From Lachnospiraceae bacterium (GTDB lineage Bacteria; Bacillota; Clostridia; Lachnospirales; Lachnospiraceae): a stretch of 61,617 nucleotides of DNA. The stretch spans positions 1-61,617 of the forward strand of contig BLMC01000011.1 in assembly GCA_011959805.1 (NCBI GenBank), given 5' to 3'. Positions within the stretch are counted from its first letter, which is position 1. Each line of letters opens with the position of its first letter. This document shows, piece by piece, positions 53,533-61,617 of this stretch. The notes under the pieces were generated by a model that had not been told where the DNA came from, ran no database searches, and worked only from the letters and a program-made list of their open reading frames with translations. The translations under genes were made by a program, and so were the position numbers.

Positions 53533-55008
53533 TTAAAAATTAAAATACAAAAACTCGCTGACATCTGAAAGTGTCAAAATACTCCACAACATTAAAACAA
53601 TAATCACAATAATCTGTCTGACAGAATAACGCATTTGTGCAATCTTTTCTTGGGTATTTTTCATCAAAAAACAAGCAGCCAAGACAATCAAACTAAATGC
53701 AACCAACAGTATTCCTGGATATTGTCCCACAATTCCATCAAGGCCAATCTTACACAGCAGTTTTACTTCCACTAAGTCATTAAACGCATCTGTCATAGGC
53801 TTGTACAACACACCATCACCAGTGACCTTTAGATGTCGCCAAAGCTGTCTTGCCTGCGCAATCGATTCCGCGCGAAAAAGACTCATGGAGAAAAGACAGA
53901 ACACAAACGTTATCGTCACTCCGACTGCTCGTGGAACCCACCGAAAAAATCGTCCAAAAATCTTCTCAAGCACATTGCCAATTCCATTGATTACTCCCCA
54001 CAAGATGTAGGTCCAGTTTGCCCCATGCCAAATACCGCTCACCAAAAACACAATGAGAATATTTACATACCTTCTAATAATTCCCTTCCTACTTCCCCCA
54101 AGCGGAATATACACATATTTTGTAAAAAATCTTGTCAAGGTCATATGCCATCTTCCCCAAAATTCAACGATGGACGCCGCCTTATACGGAGAATTAAAGT
54201 TCAGTGGAAGTTCTACATTAAACAGATATCCAATTCCTAATGCAATGTCACAATATCCGCTAAAGTCAAAATAAATCTGCATGGTATAGCACACCATCAA
54301 AACCAGCACACTTACTGCATTCAGATCACTAATATTTCCGTAACCAATTGTCACAACCTTAGAAAAGGTATCTGCTATCAAAACCTTTTTGGCAAGTCCC
54401 AATGCAAACGCATAGATTCCCTTGCTCAAATTAATGTAGTTCAGCGCATGATTTTTCTTATCCCGAAGTTGTGGTATCAATTCATCATGATATACAATTG
54501 GTCCTGCAACCAACTGCGGAAAAAAAGAAACATATGCTGTATACTCCAACAAACTATATGCCTCACATTCTCTCTTATAACTATCTATCACATAAGAAAG
54601 TTGTTGAAATGTATAAAAGCTGATACCAAGCGGCAATATTACACGCAAAAATCCAATATCTGTGCCCAGAACACCATTAATATTTTCAATGAAAAAATCA
54701 TAATACTTAAAATAGAATAAAATGCCTAAATTTAAAAGCAAACCGACTACCAATAATATCCGCCGCCACAACACAGCATTTACTTTTGATAAGATTTTGA
54801 CAAGCCCATAATTGAGCAGAATGCTGATGATTAAGATCACCATATACCGAACACTAATCGCATTGTAATCATAACCATAAAACAACATGGACATCACAAT
54901 GAGCCAGCAAAGTGAAAGTTTATATCTATTTAGATAATTGAATCCATAATATCCTGCAAGTACAACTGGTAGAAACAGGAAAATAAAAATATAAGAGTTA
55001 AACAGCAT
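53533..55008 (-). CDS. MBOAT-family O-acyltransferase (second pair)
   Basis: A 491-aa MBOAT protein with MQIYFDFSGYCDIA, EFWGRWHMTLTRFFTKYVY, PLGGSRKG and SGIWHGANW (catalytic His) in the usual order. It carries the acyl group over the membrane for the SGNH partner encoded next. The length matches AlgI/DltB-like proteins. Less AT-rich than the paralogue at 8762, suggesting a separate origin rather than a recent duplication. Confidence 0.9.
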   Translation of the reverse strand: MLFNSYIFIFLFLPVVLAGYYGFNYLNRYKLSLCWLIVMSMLFYGYDYNAISVRYMVILIISILLNYGLVKILSKVNAVLWRRILLVVGLLLNLGILFYFKYYDFFIENINGVLGTDIGFLRVILPLGISFYTFQQLSYVIDSYKRECEAYSLLEYTAYVSFFPQLVAGPIVYHDELIPQLRDKKNHALNYINLSKGIYAFALGLAKKVLIADTFSKVVTIGYGNISDLNAVSVLVLMVCYTMQIYFDFSGYCDIALGIGYLFNVELPLNFNSPYKAASIVEFWGRWHMTLTRFFTKYVYIPLGGSRKGIIRRYVNILIVFLVSGIWHGANWTYILWGVINGIGNVLEKIFGRFFRWVPRAVGVTITFVFCLFSMSLFRAESIAQARQLWRHLKVTGDGVLYKPMTDAFNDLVEVKLLCKIGLDGIVGQYPGILLVAFSLIVLAACFLMKNTQEKIAQMRYSVRQIIVIIVLMLWSILTLSDVSEFLYFNF

Positions 55009-55030
55009 GTATTCTCCTTCAATATCCGGT

Positions 55031-56101
55031 TTATTTGCCTGGCAGCTTTTCTTTCTGCTCTTTAGCTTTTCTTTTTATTGGCACTATTATACGTGCATAA
55101 ATCCCATTTACAATGCGATATCCTAACGGACTATATAGAAATAGTTTCATGCGAACCAAGTCCCCTTTACTTCTATGCACTTTCTTATAGACTTGTCTAA
55201 TTACTGGTGCCTTACTTTGTATCATCTCTGCAAGCCGCTTTGCGTCTGCTTTTGTCTTTTTATTGGCAGACAAATCCAAATAGTAGGATAAAAGACGTCT
55301 CCAAAAGTAGTATGCCGCTAGATTCCCCATCTTCTCTGACACATTGTTTTTAATATAAGAAATATGCTCTTGCCAAAAGGGAATCTCATCCCGAAACATT
55401 CGCTTACTTTTGGCTTCATTCATAATGCTTCCCTGTCTGTCCTGCACATAATGGTAAAATCCAGTATCAAGATAGACTGCTTTTTTAAGTCTACAAAATG
55501 CTTTGGTGGTATACATAATATCCTCGGAGTTTCTTCCTTTTGGAAAAACCATATCTTTCACCAAATCTCTATGAAATAACTTACTCCACACAGAATTATA
55601 AATCACATACTTTTCATGCCCACAGAGATAAATTTGCAAGAGCGCATCCCTAGAAAGGGGCTTGACCAAATCACTTTCCAATGCAGAATCAACAGACATA
55701 GAAGAACCCTTTGTGGTATATTCATTTCTATAACGGCAGACTGCAAGCTCTGCCTGATGTTCTATGCACGCAACGTACATACGTTCATACATTTCCAATT
55801 CTATCCAGTCGTCACTGTCTACATAGCCAATATAAGTTCCTGTGGCAACCATAAGCCCAGCATTTCTGGCATCTGACAATCCACCATTTGACTTATGCAC
55901 CACCTTAATCCGCTCATCAATTTGAGCGTAGGCATCACACATCTGCGGCGAATGGTCTGTCGAGCCATCATCGACCAATATAATTTCAAGATTTTGATAA
56001 GTTTGATGAATTACAGACTGAATGCAACGGTCAAGATATGCCTCAACATTGTATACAGGAATTATAATCGAAATTAACTCTTTTTGTTGATTCTTTTGCA
56101 T
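55031..56101 (-). CDS. GT2-family glycosyltransferase
   Basis: A 356-aa GT-A enzyme: ISIIIPVYNVEAYLDRCIQS, ILVDDGSTDHS, GLSDARNAGL and YVDSDDW (DxD), the EpsJ/capsule type, with a basic C-terminus. AAAGG six bases before the ATG at 56101 is preferred to the ATG two codons earlier. Cytoplasmic; donor unknown. Confidence 0.85.
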   Translation of the reverse strand: MQKNQQKELISIIIPVYNVEAYLDRCIQSVIHQTYQNLEIILVDDGSTDHSPQMCDAYAQIDERIKVVHKSNGGLSDARNAGLMVATGTYIGYVDSDDWIELEMYERMYVACIEHQAELAVCRYRNEYTTKGSSMSVDSALESDLVKPLSRDALLQIYLCGHEKYVIYNSVWSKLFHRDLVKDMVFPKGRNSEDIMYTTKAFCRLKKAVYLDTGFYHYVQDRQGSIMNEAKSKRMFRDEIPFWQEHISYIKNNVSEKMGNLAAYYFWRRLLSYYLDLSANKKTKADAKRLAEMIQSKAPVIRQVYKKVHRSKGDLVRMKLFLYSPLGYRIVNGIYARIIVPIKRKAKEQKEKLPGK

Positions 56102-56145
56102 GCGCATCCTTTCATAACAACTTCAAAGTAATATCTTTGAAAATA

Positions 56146-56709
56146 CTATCTCTCCATTGGAATGGAGCACTCCACCCAACTTGAAATACGTTCTAAATTT
56201 GTCAGCCACTCCAATTGAAAACCAGTCAAGGAATAACCGTGACCATAAAAGAAATATTCTTCAGGGAATACATTCTCGCCAATCCATCGCAGCTTTTCTC
56301 CTGGTATGGTGTAATCAAAACTCCAATTTTGCCAGAATCCCAACATGGAATCACCAAACTGGTTATCGTAGTCCGGTCGAGCCAGAAACGGCCCTTCTGC
56401 AGCGCGCTCTGTGGGTGGAAGTGCAATAAAAATGGCATTCTCCCCGCCCAGACCAGCACGATATCCCATCAACCACATGGTTAAATTCATTAAGTCGTAA
56501 AACCTTACTGGTCGAGCCCAACGCAAAAGTGTCCACTTTTTCTCCTCTGGCAAGGTAACAATTTGAAAAGAAACGGAAACTCTGTCCTCTGCAATACAAA
56601 CACTCGGATACTCCTTCAAAAGCTGAATTGCCTGTTCCACAGGACAGTTAATAACAGAAAAACAGGTATATCCAGTCAAATCAAAAGGAAAATTTGGTCG
56701 TTTGCCCAT
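56146..56709 (-). CDS. Protein of unknown function in a polysaccharide locus
   Basis: A 187-aa soluble protein, no signal peptide, no membrane helix, no motif recognised. It is rich in aromatic residues (many Trp, Phe, Tyr), with WTLLRWARPVRFYDLMNL and PEEYFFYGHGYSLTG as the most distinctive stretches. It has a good context (37 bp before the next gene, 57 bp after GT11) and normal codon use, so it is probably a real gene. It may be a small accessory or sugar-binding protein; no function is claimed. Confidence 0.6.
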   Translation of the reverse strand: MGKRPNFPFDLTGYTCFSVINCPVEQAIQLLKEYPSVCIAEDRVSVSFQIVTLPEEKKWTLLRWARPVRFYDLMNLTMWLMGYRAGLGGENAIFIALPPTERAAEGPFLARPDYDNQFGDSMLGFWQNWSFDYTIPGEKLRWIGENVFPEEYFFYGHGYSLTGFQLEWLTNLERISSWVECSIPMER

Positions 56710-56766
56710 AATTGTTCACTCCTTAGATAAATTTTGATTCTTGTCCATTCAAAGAATAAATTTTCG

Positions 56767-57663
56767 TCAACACACAACTCCCCTGGCATCAATGAGTATC
56801 CACCCTGGCCAGTTTTGATGCATTGTCTCTGTATCTGTCGTCTCATAGTTATCATGGTGCAGTGGACGAATCATTATCTTTTTTGGATTTGTGTTGAGTC
56901 TTGCTCCCCACATACTAAAAGTGCTGTTTGCACAAATATTGTGTTTACAGCAACGCATCAACTCCATATCATACAGACTATCTTTGCCTGTATTCCAATC
57001 CACAACACACATGTTATTCTTGTTATAAATACGCTTTGCATATGCTGTATCATCCGAAAAAATATAAAATATTGGATTTTCCACACGCTCTGAGATATAA
57101 TCAATTGCACAGTTATAATACGCTTCTGTACAAATTCCCATATACCGCTTTCCATCTGCTACTGTAAGGTAATCATCGCGTCGAATATGGATACTTATTG
57201 CATTTTCTTGTCGCATCGCCTGTATCGTGTGTCGATTGCGTGGATTTGTACTTGGAGGAAACTTAATTTTTTCTTGTAATTTAGGTATGATATCTATATA
57301 ATACTTCTCGCAATTCCAAAAACCATAGAGATATATATTATCCATTGAAAAAATTTCAGGCATATAGTCGGCGTCTTCTTTGACTGTTTTCTCCCGTCTG
57401 CCAATAAGCTTTCTCCGAACTCTATCTATAAATTTCATACTATTATCCAGAAAAAGGCGTCTTTCATCCTCCGTACAAATTTCATACGCTACCCCATCAA
57501 GCCATTCTAACTCAAAGGAACGCCACTCCTTTTCCTCGCCTTGTGCTCCTTTATACGCAAATAGGTCAAGTTTTACTTCTTTTCCTAAAAATTTAAACTT
57601 TTCATATAATGCATATTGGTAAAGTTGATTGCCAAGCCCTCCCATAACATGTATGATAATCAT
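56767..57663 (-). CDS. GT11-family alpha-1,2-fucosyltransferase-like protein
   Basis: A 298-aa protein, normal for bacterial GT11. MGGLGNQLYQYAL is at residues 7-19, SIHIRRDDY (HxRRxD, GDP-fucose site) near residue 160 and ICANSTFSMWGARL near residue 243. It should add fucose (or a related GDP-sugar) in alpha-1,2 linkage. No GDP-fucose genes are in the window. AAGGGG before the ATG at 57663 decides the start; a hairpin lies just upstream of this site. Confidence 0.85.
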   Translation of the reverse strand: MIIIHVMGGLGNQLYQYALYEKFKFLGKEVKLDLFAYKGAQGEEKEWRSFELEWLDGVAYEICTEDERRLFLDNSMKFIDRVRRKLIGRREKTVKEDADYMPEIFSMDNIYLYGFWNCEKYYIDIIPKLQEKIKFPPSTNPRNRHTIQAMRQENAISIHIRRDDYLTVADGKRYMGICTEAYYNCAIDYISERVENPIFYIFSDDTAYAKRIYNKNNMCVVDWNTGKDSLYDMELMRCCKHNICANSTFSMWGARLNTNPKKIMIRPLHHDNYETTDTETMHQNWPGWILIDARGVVC

Positions 57664-57670
57664 ATCTATA

Positions 57671-57693
57671 CCCCTTGCGTGCATTGGCACGCA
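57671..57693 (-). promoter_or_regulatory. Hairpin directly upstream of the GT11 ribosome site
   Basis: TGCGTGC and GCACGCA (57676-57693) form a perfect 7-bp stem with a 4-base loop. It is followed at once by AAGGGG, eight bases before the ATG. The layout is like the Hairpin-SD repeat but the linker is not conserved, so it may be a diverged copy or a chance likeness. Confidence 0.35.
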
Positions 57694-57714
57694 TACCAAT
57701 CAATCGTTTAAAAA

Positions 57715-57804
57715 TCACTTTCTTTTAAACTTTTCTTTGCTTTTCTTTTTCAATATGATATTAAACTCAAGAATACGATTCACCACTTTTAAAAGTGCGT
57801 ATCT
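57715..57804 (-). pseudogene. Leftover 3' gene tail after the LIC_10190-like gene
   Basis: In another frame than the gene that stops at 57789, a protein-like stretch RYALLKVVNRILEFN continues as a Lys-rich tail (KKKSKEKFKRK) to a stop at 57715. It has no start or ribosome site of its own. It looks like the C-terminal tail of a transferase left after recombination, or the true end of the upstream gene disrupted by a frameshift. Confidence 0.3.
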
Positions 57805-59504
57805 TCTCCCGCTGAGAGAAAGCCTTCTTTCATGGCTTCTCCTCGAAAAAAGATTTCTGTCTGTCTTGGAACAGATGGAAAATGGTCATATCCAGTTCGG
57901 TCTCCACTGAGCGGATAATAAAATAAAACCCCATTCACATCATAACTTTCCAGTTCATACTGCCCATAATCCTGTTGAAATCCATACGCTGGTTTTGCTG
58001 ACTCTGTGTACAAATAACGCACAAGAGAGAACATTTTTATCGCTGAAAACAGAAATAATGCTGTTGTTCCCAACAACGCTATCTTTACTATCATATCCTT
58101 TTTTTGGAATTTGTCAAAGTATTTTCTTAAAATATCAAATAAAATACCGCCTGTTATCATGACTGTAAGCAGAATAGAAGCATATCCATACCGCAATAGT
58201 GGGGCCGAAAACTGCCAAAATATATAAGAAGCAAGCATAGTACCAAGTGTAAGAAGCTGGTCCGAACGCATTGCATCACGGTCTTTGCAAAAACAAAAAT
58301 TTTTGAGGAATAAAATAATAAAAATAGGAACACAGACAATGTCCGTCAATATAAATAACTTTCCAATGGTAGGCAATGTATCATGAAACCATGCTGGAAA
58401 CCATTCCCACACAGGCAAATCGGTCAACGCCGCATTGTATATTCCTCTGCCCCATGTCTGAATTTCCGCTGCATCCAGTGTCGCCGACGCAGCAGGAATT
58501 TTCCAATCTACACCAAATAAATCCAATGCTGGAAATGGATACAGCAAATATCCCGATATTAGCACTGTCCTTGCAAGCCACGGAGCAATCACTTCGCACC
58601 CTAATAATAGATAAATACCAATATCTCGCAACTTTTTTTCTCGCAGCAACATAGACAACGGTTTTAGTACCAATATTAGAATTAATCCTGCTGTAAGTTT
58701 AAGCGTGACTGCATAGACACCCGCAACACACAAAAGTGCATAAGGGGTTGACTGTATTTCTTCGTTTTCTAAAAGTTCTAACCACTTTATCACAATAAAA
58801 AATACAACACACATCACAGCATAATCAGACGCAGGTGAGACAATATCATGATAAATAACTGTCAGATAATAAAAGGCGCCCAGTCGTGCAAAGTCTGTCA
58901 CTAATGTCTTTCTGTCTTTTTTTTTCTGAAAAAGTGCAAGCACTTGGCTCCAAAGCAATAGTGCCATAAATCCATTGACTGTATGCAGAGACCTTCCGCA
59001 AATAAATTTCATACTATAAAGTGCTGACAATGCAAAAAAGGAACTGTTATAGGCAAAGCGCACATGAATATTCCCCAGTCCCTTTACAATACCATATTCT
59101 TCAATCCAGCGAATACTCTGCGCATGATATAAATCTGAATCATAGTGCATATATCCGCGGGAGGTACAAAAACACCAAATTACAATACTTGCCGCCAACA
59201 CAAGCTTCCACACACTGCTATTTTTGCGCCATATCCCTTGCAATAACTCTATGATTTGCTGCCGCTGTGTCACCATAACTGGAATGCATATCCCCACAAG
59301 AATAAGATTTGCCACCGCACCAACTTTATAAAATAAACTGAACACTTGCGCATACACTGTAATCGTTATCAATCCCGCTGCCAAGATACTACTGATATCC
59401 TTTACATGGTATTGAAAATGCCTCCACACAATTTCGCGCAACCGCATTCCCATCAAAAATGCAGTGATTGCAATATAAATCCAGTTGAAAAATACTGAAA
59501 GCAT
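57789..59504 (-). CDS. LIC_10190-like membrane protein (GT-C-like)
   Basis: A 571-aa polytopic protein with about 12 helices. SRGYMHYDSDLYHAQSIRWI in the first large outer loop has the acidic residues and the YHAQ typical of LIC_10190-family proteins, which look like GT-C glycosyltransferases. FAYNSSFFALSALY follows. A role in glycan transfer outside the membrane is likely. It lies 18 bp after asnB. A second, protein-like frame overlaps its 3' end, so its last residues could be changed by a frameshift. Confidence 0.65.
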   Translation of the reverse strand: MLSVFFNWIYIAITAFLMGMRLREIVWRHFQYHVKDISSILAAGLITITVYAQVFSLFYKVGAVANLILVGICIPVMVTQRQQIIELLQGIWRKNSSVWKLVLAASIVIWCFCTSRGYMHYDSDLYHAQSIRWIEEYGIVKGLGNIHVRFAYNSSFFALSALYSMKFICGRSLHTVNGFMALLLWSQVLALFQKKKDRKTLVTDFARLGAFYYLTVIYHDIVSPASDYAVMCVVFFIVIKWLELLENEEIQSTPYALLCVAGVYAVTLKLTAGLILILVLKPLSMLLREKKLRDIGIYLLLGCEVIAPWLARTVLISGYLLYPFPALDLFGVDWKIPAASATLDAAEIQTWGRGIYNAALTDLPVWEWFPAWFHDTLPTIGKLFILTDIVCVPIFIILFLKNFCFCKDRDAMRSDQLLTLGTMLASYIFWQFSAPLLRYGYASILLTVMITGGILFDILRKYFDKFQKKDMIVKIALLGTTALFLFSAIKMFSLVRYLYTESAKPAYGFQQDYGQYELESYDVNGVLFYYPLSGDRTGYDHFPSVPRQTEIFFRGEAMKEGFLSAGEDTHF

Positions 59505-59522
59505 ATTTTCCTCCGCTTTGTA

Positions 59523-61412
59523 CTAAACACAAACTTTCTCCCGATCCAGCATCCAGCTTTGAAACATTAGCAAATACCAAATTTGAATGCGCCAATTGCC
59601 TCTGTCTGTAAAGTCCCTCCAAATTTGTTGCACTGCATCCGCATCCAGAATCCCTTGTCGTCTAATTAATCCACTGTCAAGAAGCGATTCTGCCCACTGT
59701 CGAAGTTCTGGTTCTAATAGCCACTGTGTAATTGGAATTGCAAATCCTTTTTTTGGTCTATCCATCATTTCCTTTGGAACATAGCGATATAGCACATCTT
59801 TTAATATTAACTTGCCTTCGTCTTCTTGTTTCTTGTATGTTATAGGAATCGTCCATGCAAACTCAACTACATCCTTGTCCAACATAGGCACTCGCGTTTC
59901 CAGTGAAACTGCCATAGCAGCCCTGTCAACCTTAACTAAAATATCATCTGGATGATAAACTTCCATATCCATCAACATAATACTACTCTGTGGGTCTTTT
60001 AGCGCCCCATATGGAAAACTGTTGTGCTTATATGCATGTGTCTCCTGTTCCAATGCAATATGCAGATTGGAAGCCTCCTGTGCATTTGATAATTCATACA
60101 AATGTTCAGGACTTTTTGCCCCTAAAAGATATGCTTTTGTCTGTAGCAACTGATTCTTTCCAATCAGCGGATTTCCCACTAGAAATCTACTGGCAAGTTT
60201 TCGGATTCCGTAGGGATAACTTTTCATTTTTCCCCAAATTCGATTGATAGATGCATAGGAACCGTATCCACAGAAAAGTTCATCCCCTGCATCGCCACTC
60301 AATGATACCGTCACATGTTCTCTTGTCATCTTGCTCACAAGATAGGTTGGAATCTGAGAAGAATCCGCAAACGGTTCTCCAAAAATCCATGAAAGCTTTG
60401 GAATGACTGCTTTTGCATCTTTGGCTGTAATGTAAAGTTCTGTGTGTTCTGTGCCAAGATGCTGTGCAATCTCCTTTGCGTAAACAGCCTCATTATATTC
60501 TGGATCTTCCATGCCAATCGTAAAACTTCTGACTTTTTGCGATGACTGTGCCTGCATCAACGCCACAATCGTACTGCTATCAATTCCTGCCGACAAAAAT
60601 GCGCCAACTGGAACATCTGCTACCATCTGCTCTTTTATCGAAGCCTTTAGCAATCGTTCTAATTCATCTGCTGCTTCCTGTCTACTTCCTTGAAATAAAT
60701 GCGTCTGTCCATATTTGGCCACTTCCCGCACAGACCAATATGGCTGTATCTTTGGCTCTTTATAAGGCGCATCTAACTCCAACATACAGCCCGCGTCAAG
60801 TTTATAGATATTTTGATAGATAGAATATGGTGCTGGAATATAACCATGTATAAAATATAATTGTAATACTTTTGTATCAATTGGATTGTTAAAATCGTCC
60901 AACACACGAATGCTACCAATGTCCGAGGCAAAGACAAAATGTCCGTTTACAAATCCATAGTACAGTGGTTTTTCTCCAACTCTGTCGCGAATCAATGTTA
61001 GCCGCCCTGTTTTTTTATCGTAAAGTGCAATTGCAAACATTCCTTTGCAGTGTTTTATCGTTTCCATCACACCATAAGCCTCAATCGACTCTAATAATAC
61101 TTCTGTATCGGAAGTCCCCCGAAAAGCAGTTACTTTTTTCTCCTTTAATAGTTTGTTCCGCAGTCGACGGTAATTATAAATCTCACCGTTGAACACGCAC
61201 ACGTATCTTCCAGATGCCGAATGCATTGGCTGCGCACCTGATTTTGATAAATCTACAATTGAAAGTCTGCGGTGTCCCAGCACAATATTAGTAGTTTCAT
61301 CCGCCCAAACACCGCCTGCGTCCGGCCCTCTGTGATACATTCTTTGATTCATTTTTTCTATATTTTCTTTCCAGTTCTTAGGATTGTTACAAAAGCCAGC
61401 TATTCCACACAT
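59523..61412 (-). CDS. asnB: Asparagine synthase (glutamine-hydrolysing)
   Basis: A 629-aa full-length AsnB. The N-terminal glutaminase begins MCGIAGF with nucleophile Cys2, followed by RMYHRGPDAGG; the synthase domain has GAFLSAGIDSS as the ATP-binding PP-loop and SLSGDAGDELFCGY. It amidates a carboxylate with ammonia from glutamine. As first gene of the long polysaccharide operon, it may amidate a sugar acid or simply make asparagine. Unlike the protein at 153-1703 it keeps Cys2. GAGG lies nine bases before the ATG. The promoter is at 61463-61491. Confidence 0.9.
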   Translation of the reverse strand: MCGIAGFCNNPKNWKENIEKMNQRMYHRGPDAGGVWADETTNIVLGHRRLSIVDLSKSGAQPMHSASGRYVCVFNGEIYNYRRLRNKLLKEKKVTAFRGTSDTEVLLESIEAYGVMETIKHCKGMFAIALYDKKTGRLTLIRDRVGEKPLYYGFVNGHFVFASDIGSIRVLDDFNNPIDTKVLQLYFIHGYIPAPYSIYQNIYKLDAGCMLELDAPYKEPKIQPYWSVREVAKYGQTHLFQGSRQEAADELERLLKASIKEQMVADVPVGAFLSAGIDSSTIVALMQAQSSQKVRSFTIGMEDPEYNEAVYAKEIAQHLGTEHTELYITAKDAKAVIPKLSWIFGEPFADSSQIPTYLVSKMTREHVTVSLSGDAGDELFCGYGSYASINRIWGKMKSYPYGIRKLASRFLVGNPLIGKNQLLQTKAYLLGAKSPEHLYELSNAQEASNLHIALEQETHAYKHNSFPYGALKDPQSSIMLMDMEVYHPDDILVKVDRAAMAVSLETRVPMLDKDVVEFAWTIPITYKKQEDEGKLILKDVLYRYVPKEMMDRPKKGFAIPITQWLLEPELRQWAESLLDSGLIRRQGILDADAVQQIWRDFTDRGNWRIQIWYLLMFQSWMLDREKVCV

Positions 61413-61462
61413 ATCTATTCTAACCTCATTTTAGAATCGCTACTAAAAATTTCCATGTAGAG

Positions 61463-61491
61463 ATAATACCATATTTTTATATTAAGTACAA
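61463..61491 (-). promoter_or_regulatory. Promoter of the long minus-strand operon
   Basis: On the minus strand TTGTAC (61491-61486), a 17-bp spacer and TATTAT (61468-61463), with an extended -10 (TGG before TATTAT). The transcription start is near 61456, about 44 bases before the asnB ATG. The remaining bases to 61617 show no gene. Confidence 0.55.
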
Positions 61492-61617
61492 TGAAAATTC
61501 AATTTCCGTTTATATTTCTATTAGAGTTTTATTGGCAATACACAGTTGTTTCATCAAAGGATTTTCCCATTGTGTCCCTGTATAACTTGTAACGTAACAG
61601 TTCAGCCATGCAAAATT

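Overview
The window is almost entirely one very large, AT-rich surface-polysaccharide (capsule / cell-wall glycopolymer) locus. Low GC, strong GGAGG-type ribosome sites, LicD/TagD pairs, MBOAT plus SGNH acylation pairs and LIC_10190/YfhO-type membrane proteins suggest a Gram-positive Clostridia, most likely a gut Lachnospiraceae. That placement is inferred from gene style; no rRNA or housekeeping marker is present.

Layout. (1) 1-3120: a plus-strand module (asparagine-synthase-like protein, LicD, TagD) bracketed by copies of a structured repeat (hairpin followed by a Shine-Dalgarno). (2) 3235-3819: a small serine recombinase. (3) 4033-10261: a minus-strand acylation operon (MBOAT, SGNH protein, large membrane protein, acyltransferase 3) behind a consensus promoter at 10323-10351. 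(4) 10926-12157: a second cytidylyltransferase/LicD pair on the minus strand. (5) 12234-13345: a self-contained DNA inversion switch, a tyrosine recombinase gene between perfect 30-bp inverted repeats with an outward promoter at one end. (6) 13397-15484: two tandem pyruvyl-transferase paralogues on the plus strand. (7) 15512-61412: a ~46-kb run of minus-strand genes behind a promoter at 61463-61491 and ending in a terminator at 15491-15536. It holds glycosyltransferases, Wzx- and Wzy-like proteins, two ABC flippases, a second MBOAT/SGNH pair, a CDP-3,6-dideoxyhexose branch cassette, a dTDP-3-amino-sugar cassette and AsnB.

How it works together. Nucleotide sugars are made by rfbF/rfbG/rfbH plus a ThDP enzyme, an aldolase-fusion protein and a reductase (probably a branched 3,6-dideoxysugar), and by an FdtA/FdtB/GNAT set (probably an N-acylated 3-amino-3,6-dideoxysugar). 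Many GT2, GT4, GT11, GT17 and GT-D transferases assemble units; Wzx/ABC proteins flip them; Wzy-like and GT-C proteins polymerise or decorate outside. LicD/TagD, pyruvyl transferases and O-acyltransferases add charged or acyl groups. No initiating glycosyl-1-phosphate transferase and no chain-length regulator are seen, so the locus probably continues past the window.

The most interesting element is the inversion switch at 12234-13345. In the orientation read here its outward promoter (TTGACA, 18-bp spacer, TATTAT) points at the cytidylyltransferase/LicD pair. Inversion would point the same promoter at the pyruvyl transferases, which have no convincing promoter of their own. That is an either/or switch between two anionic decorations, with the recombinase carried inside the flipping segment. 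The structured repeat family and the leftover 3' gene tails at three junctions suggest the locus is also reshuffled by recombination.
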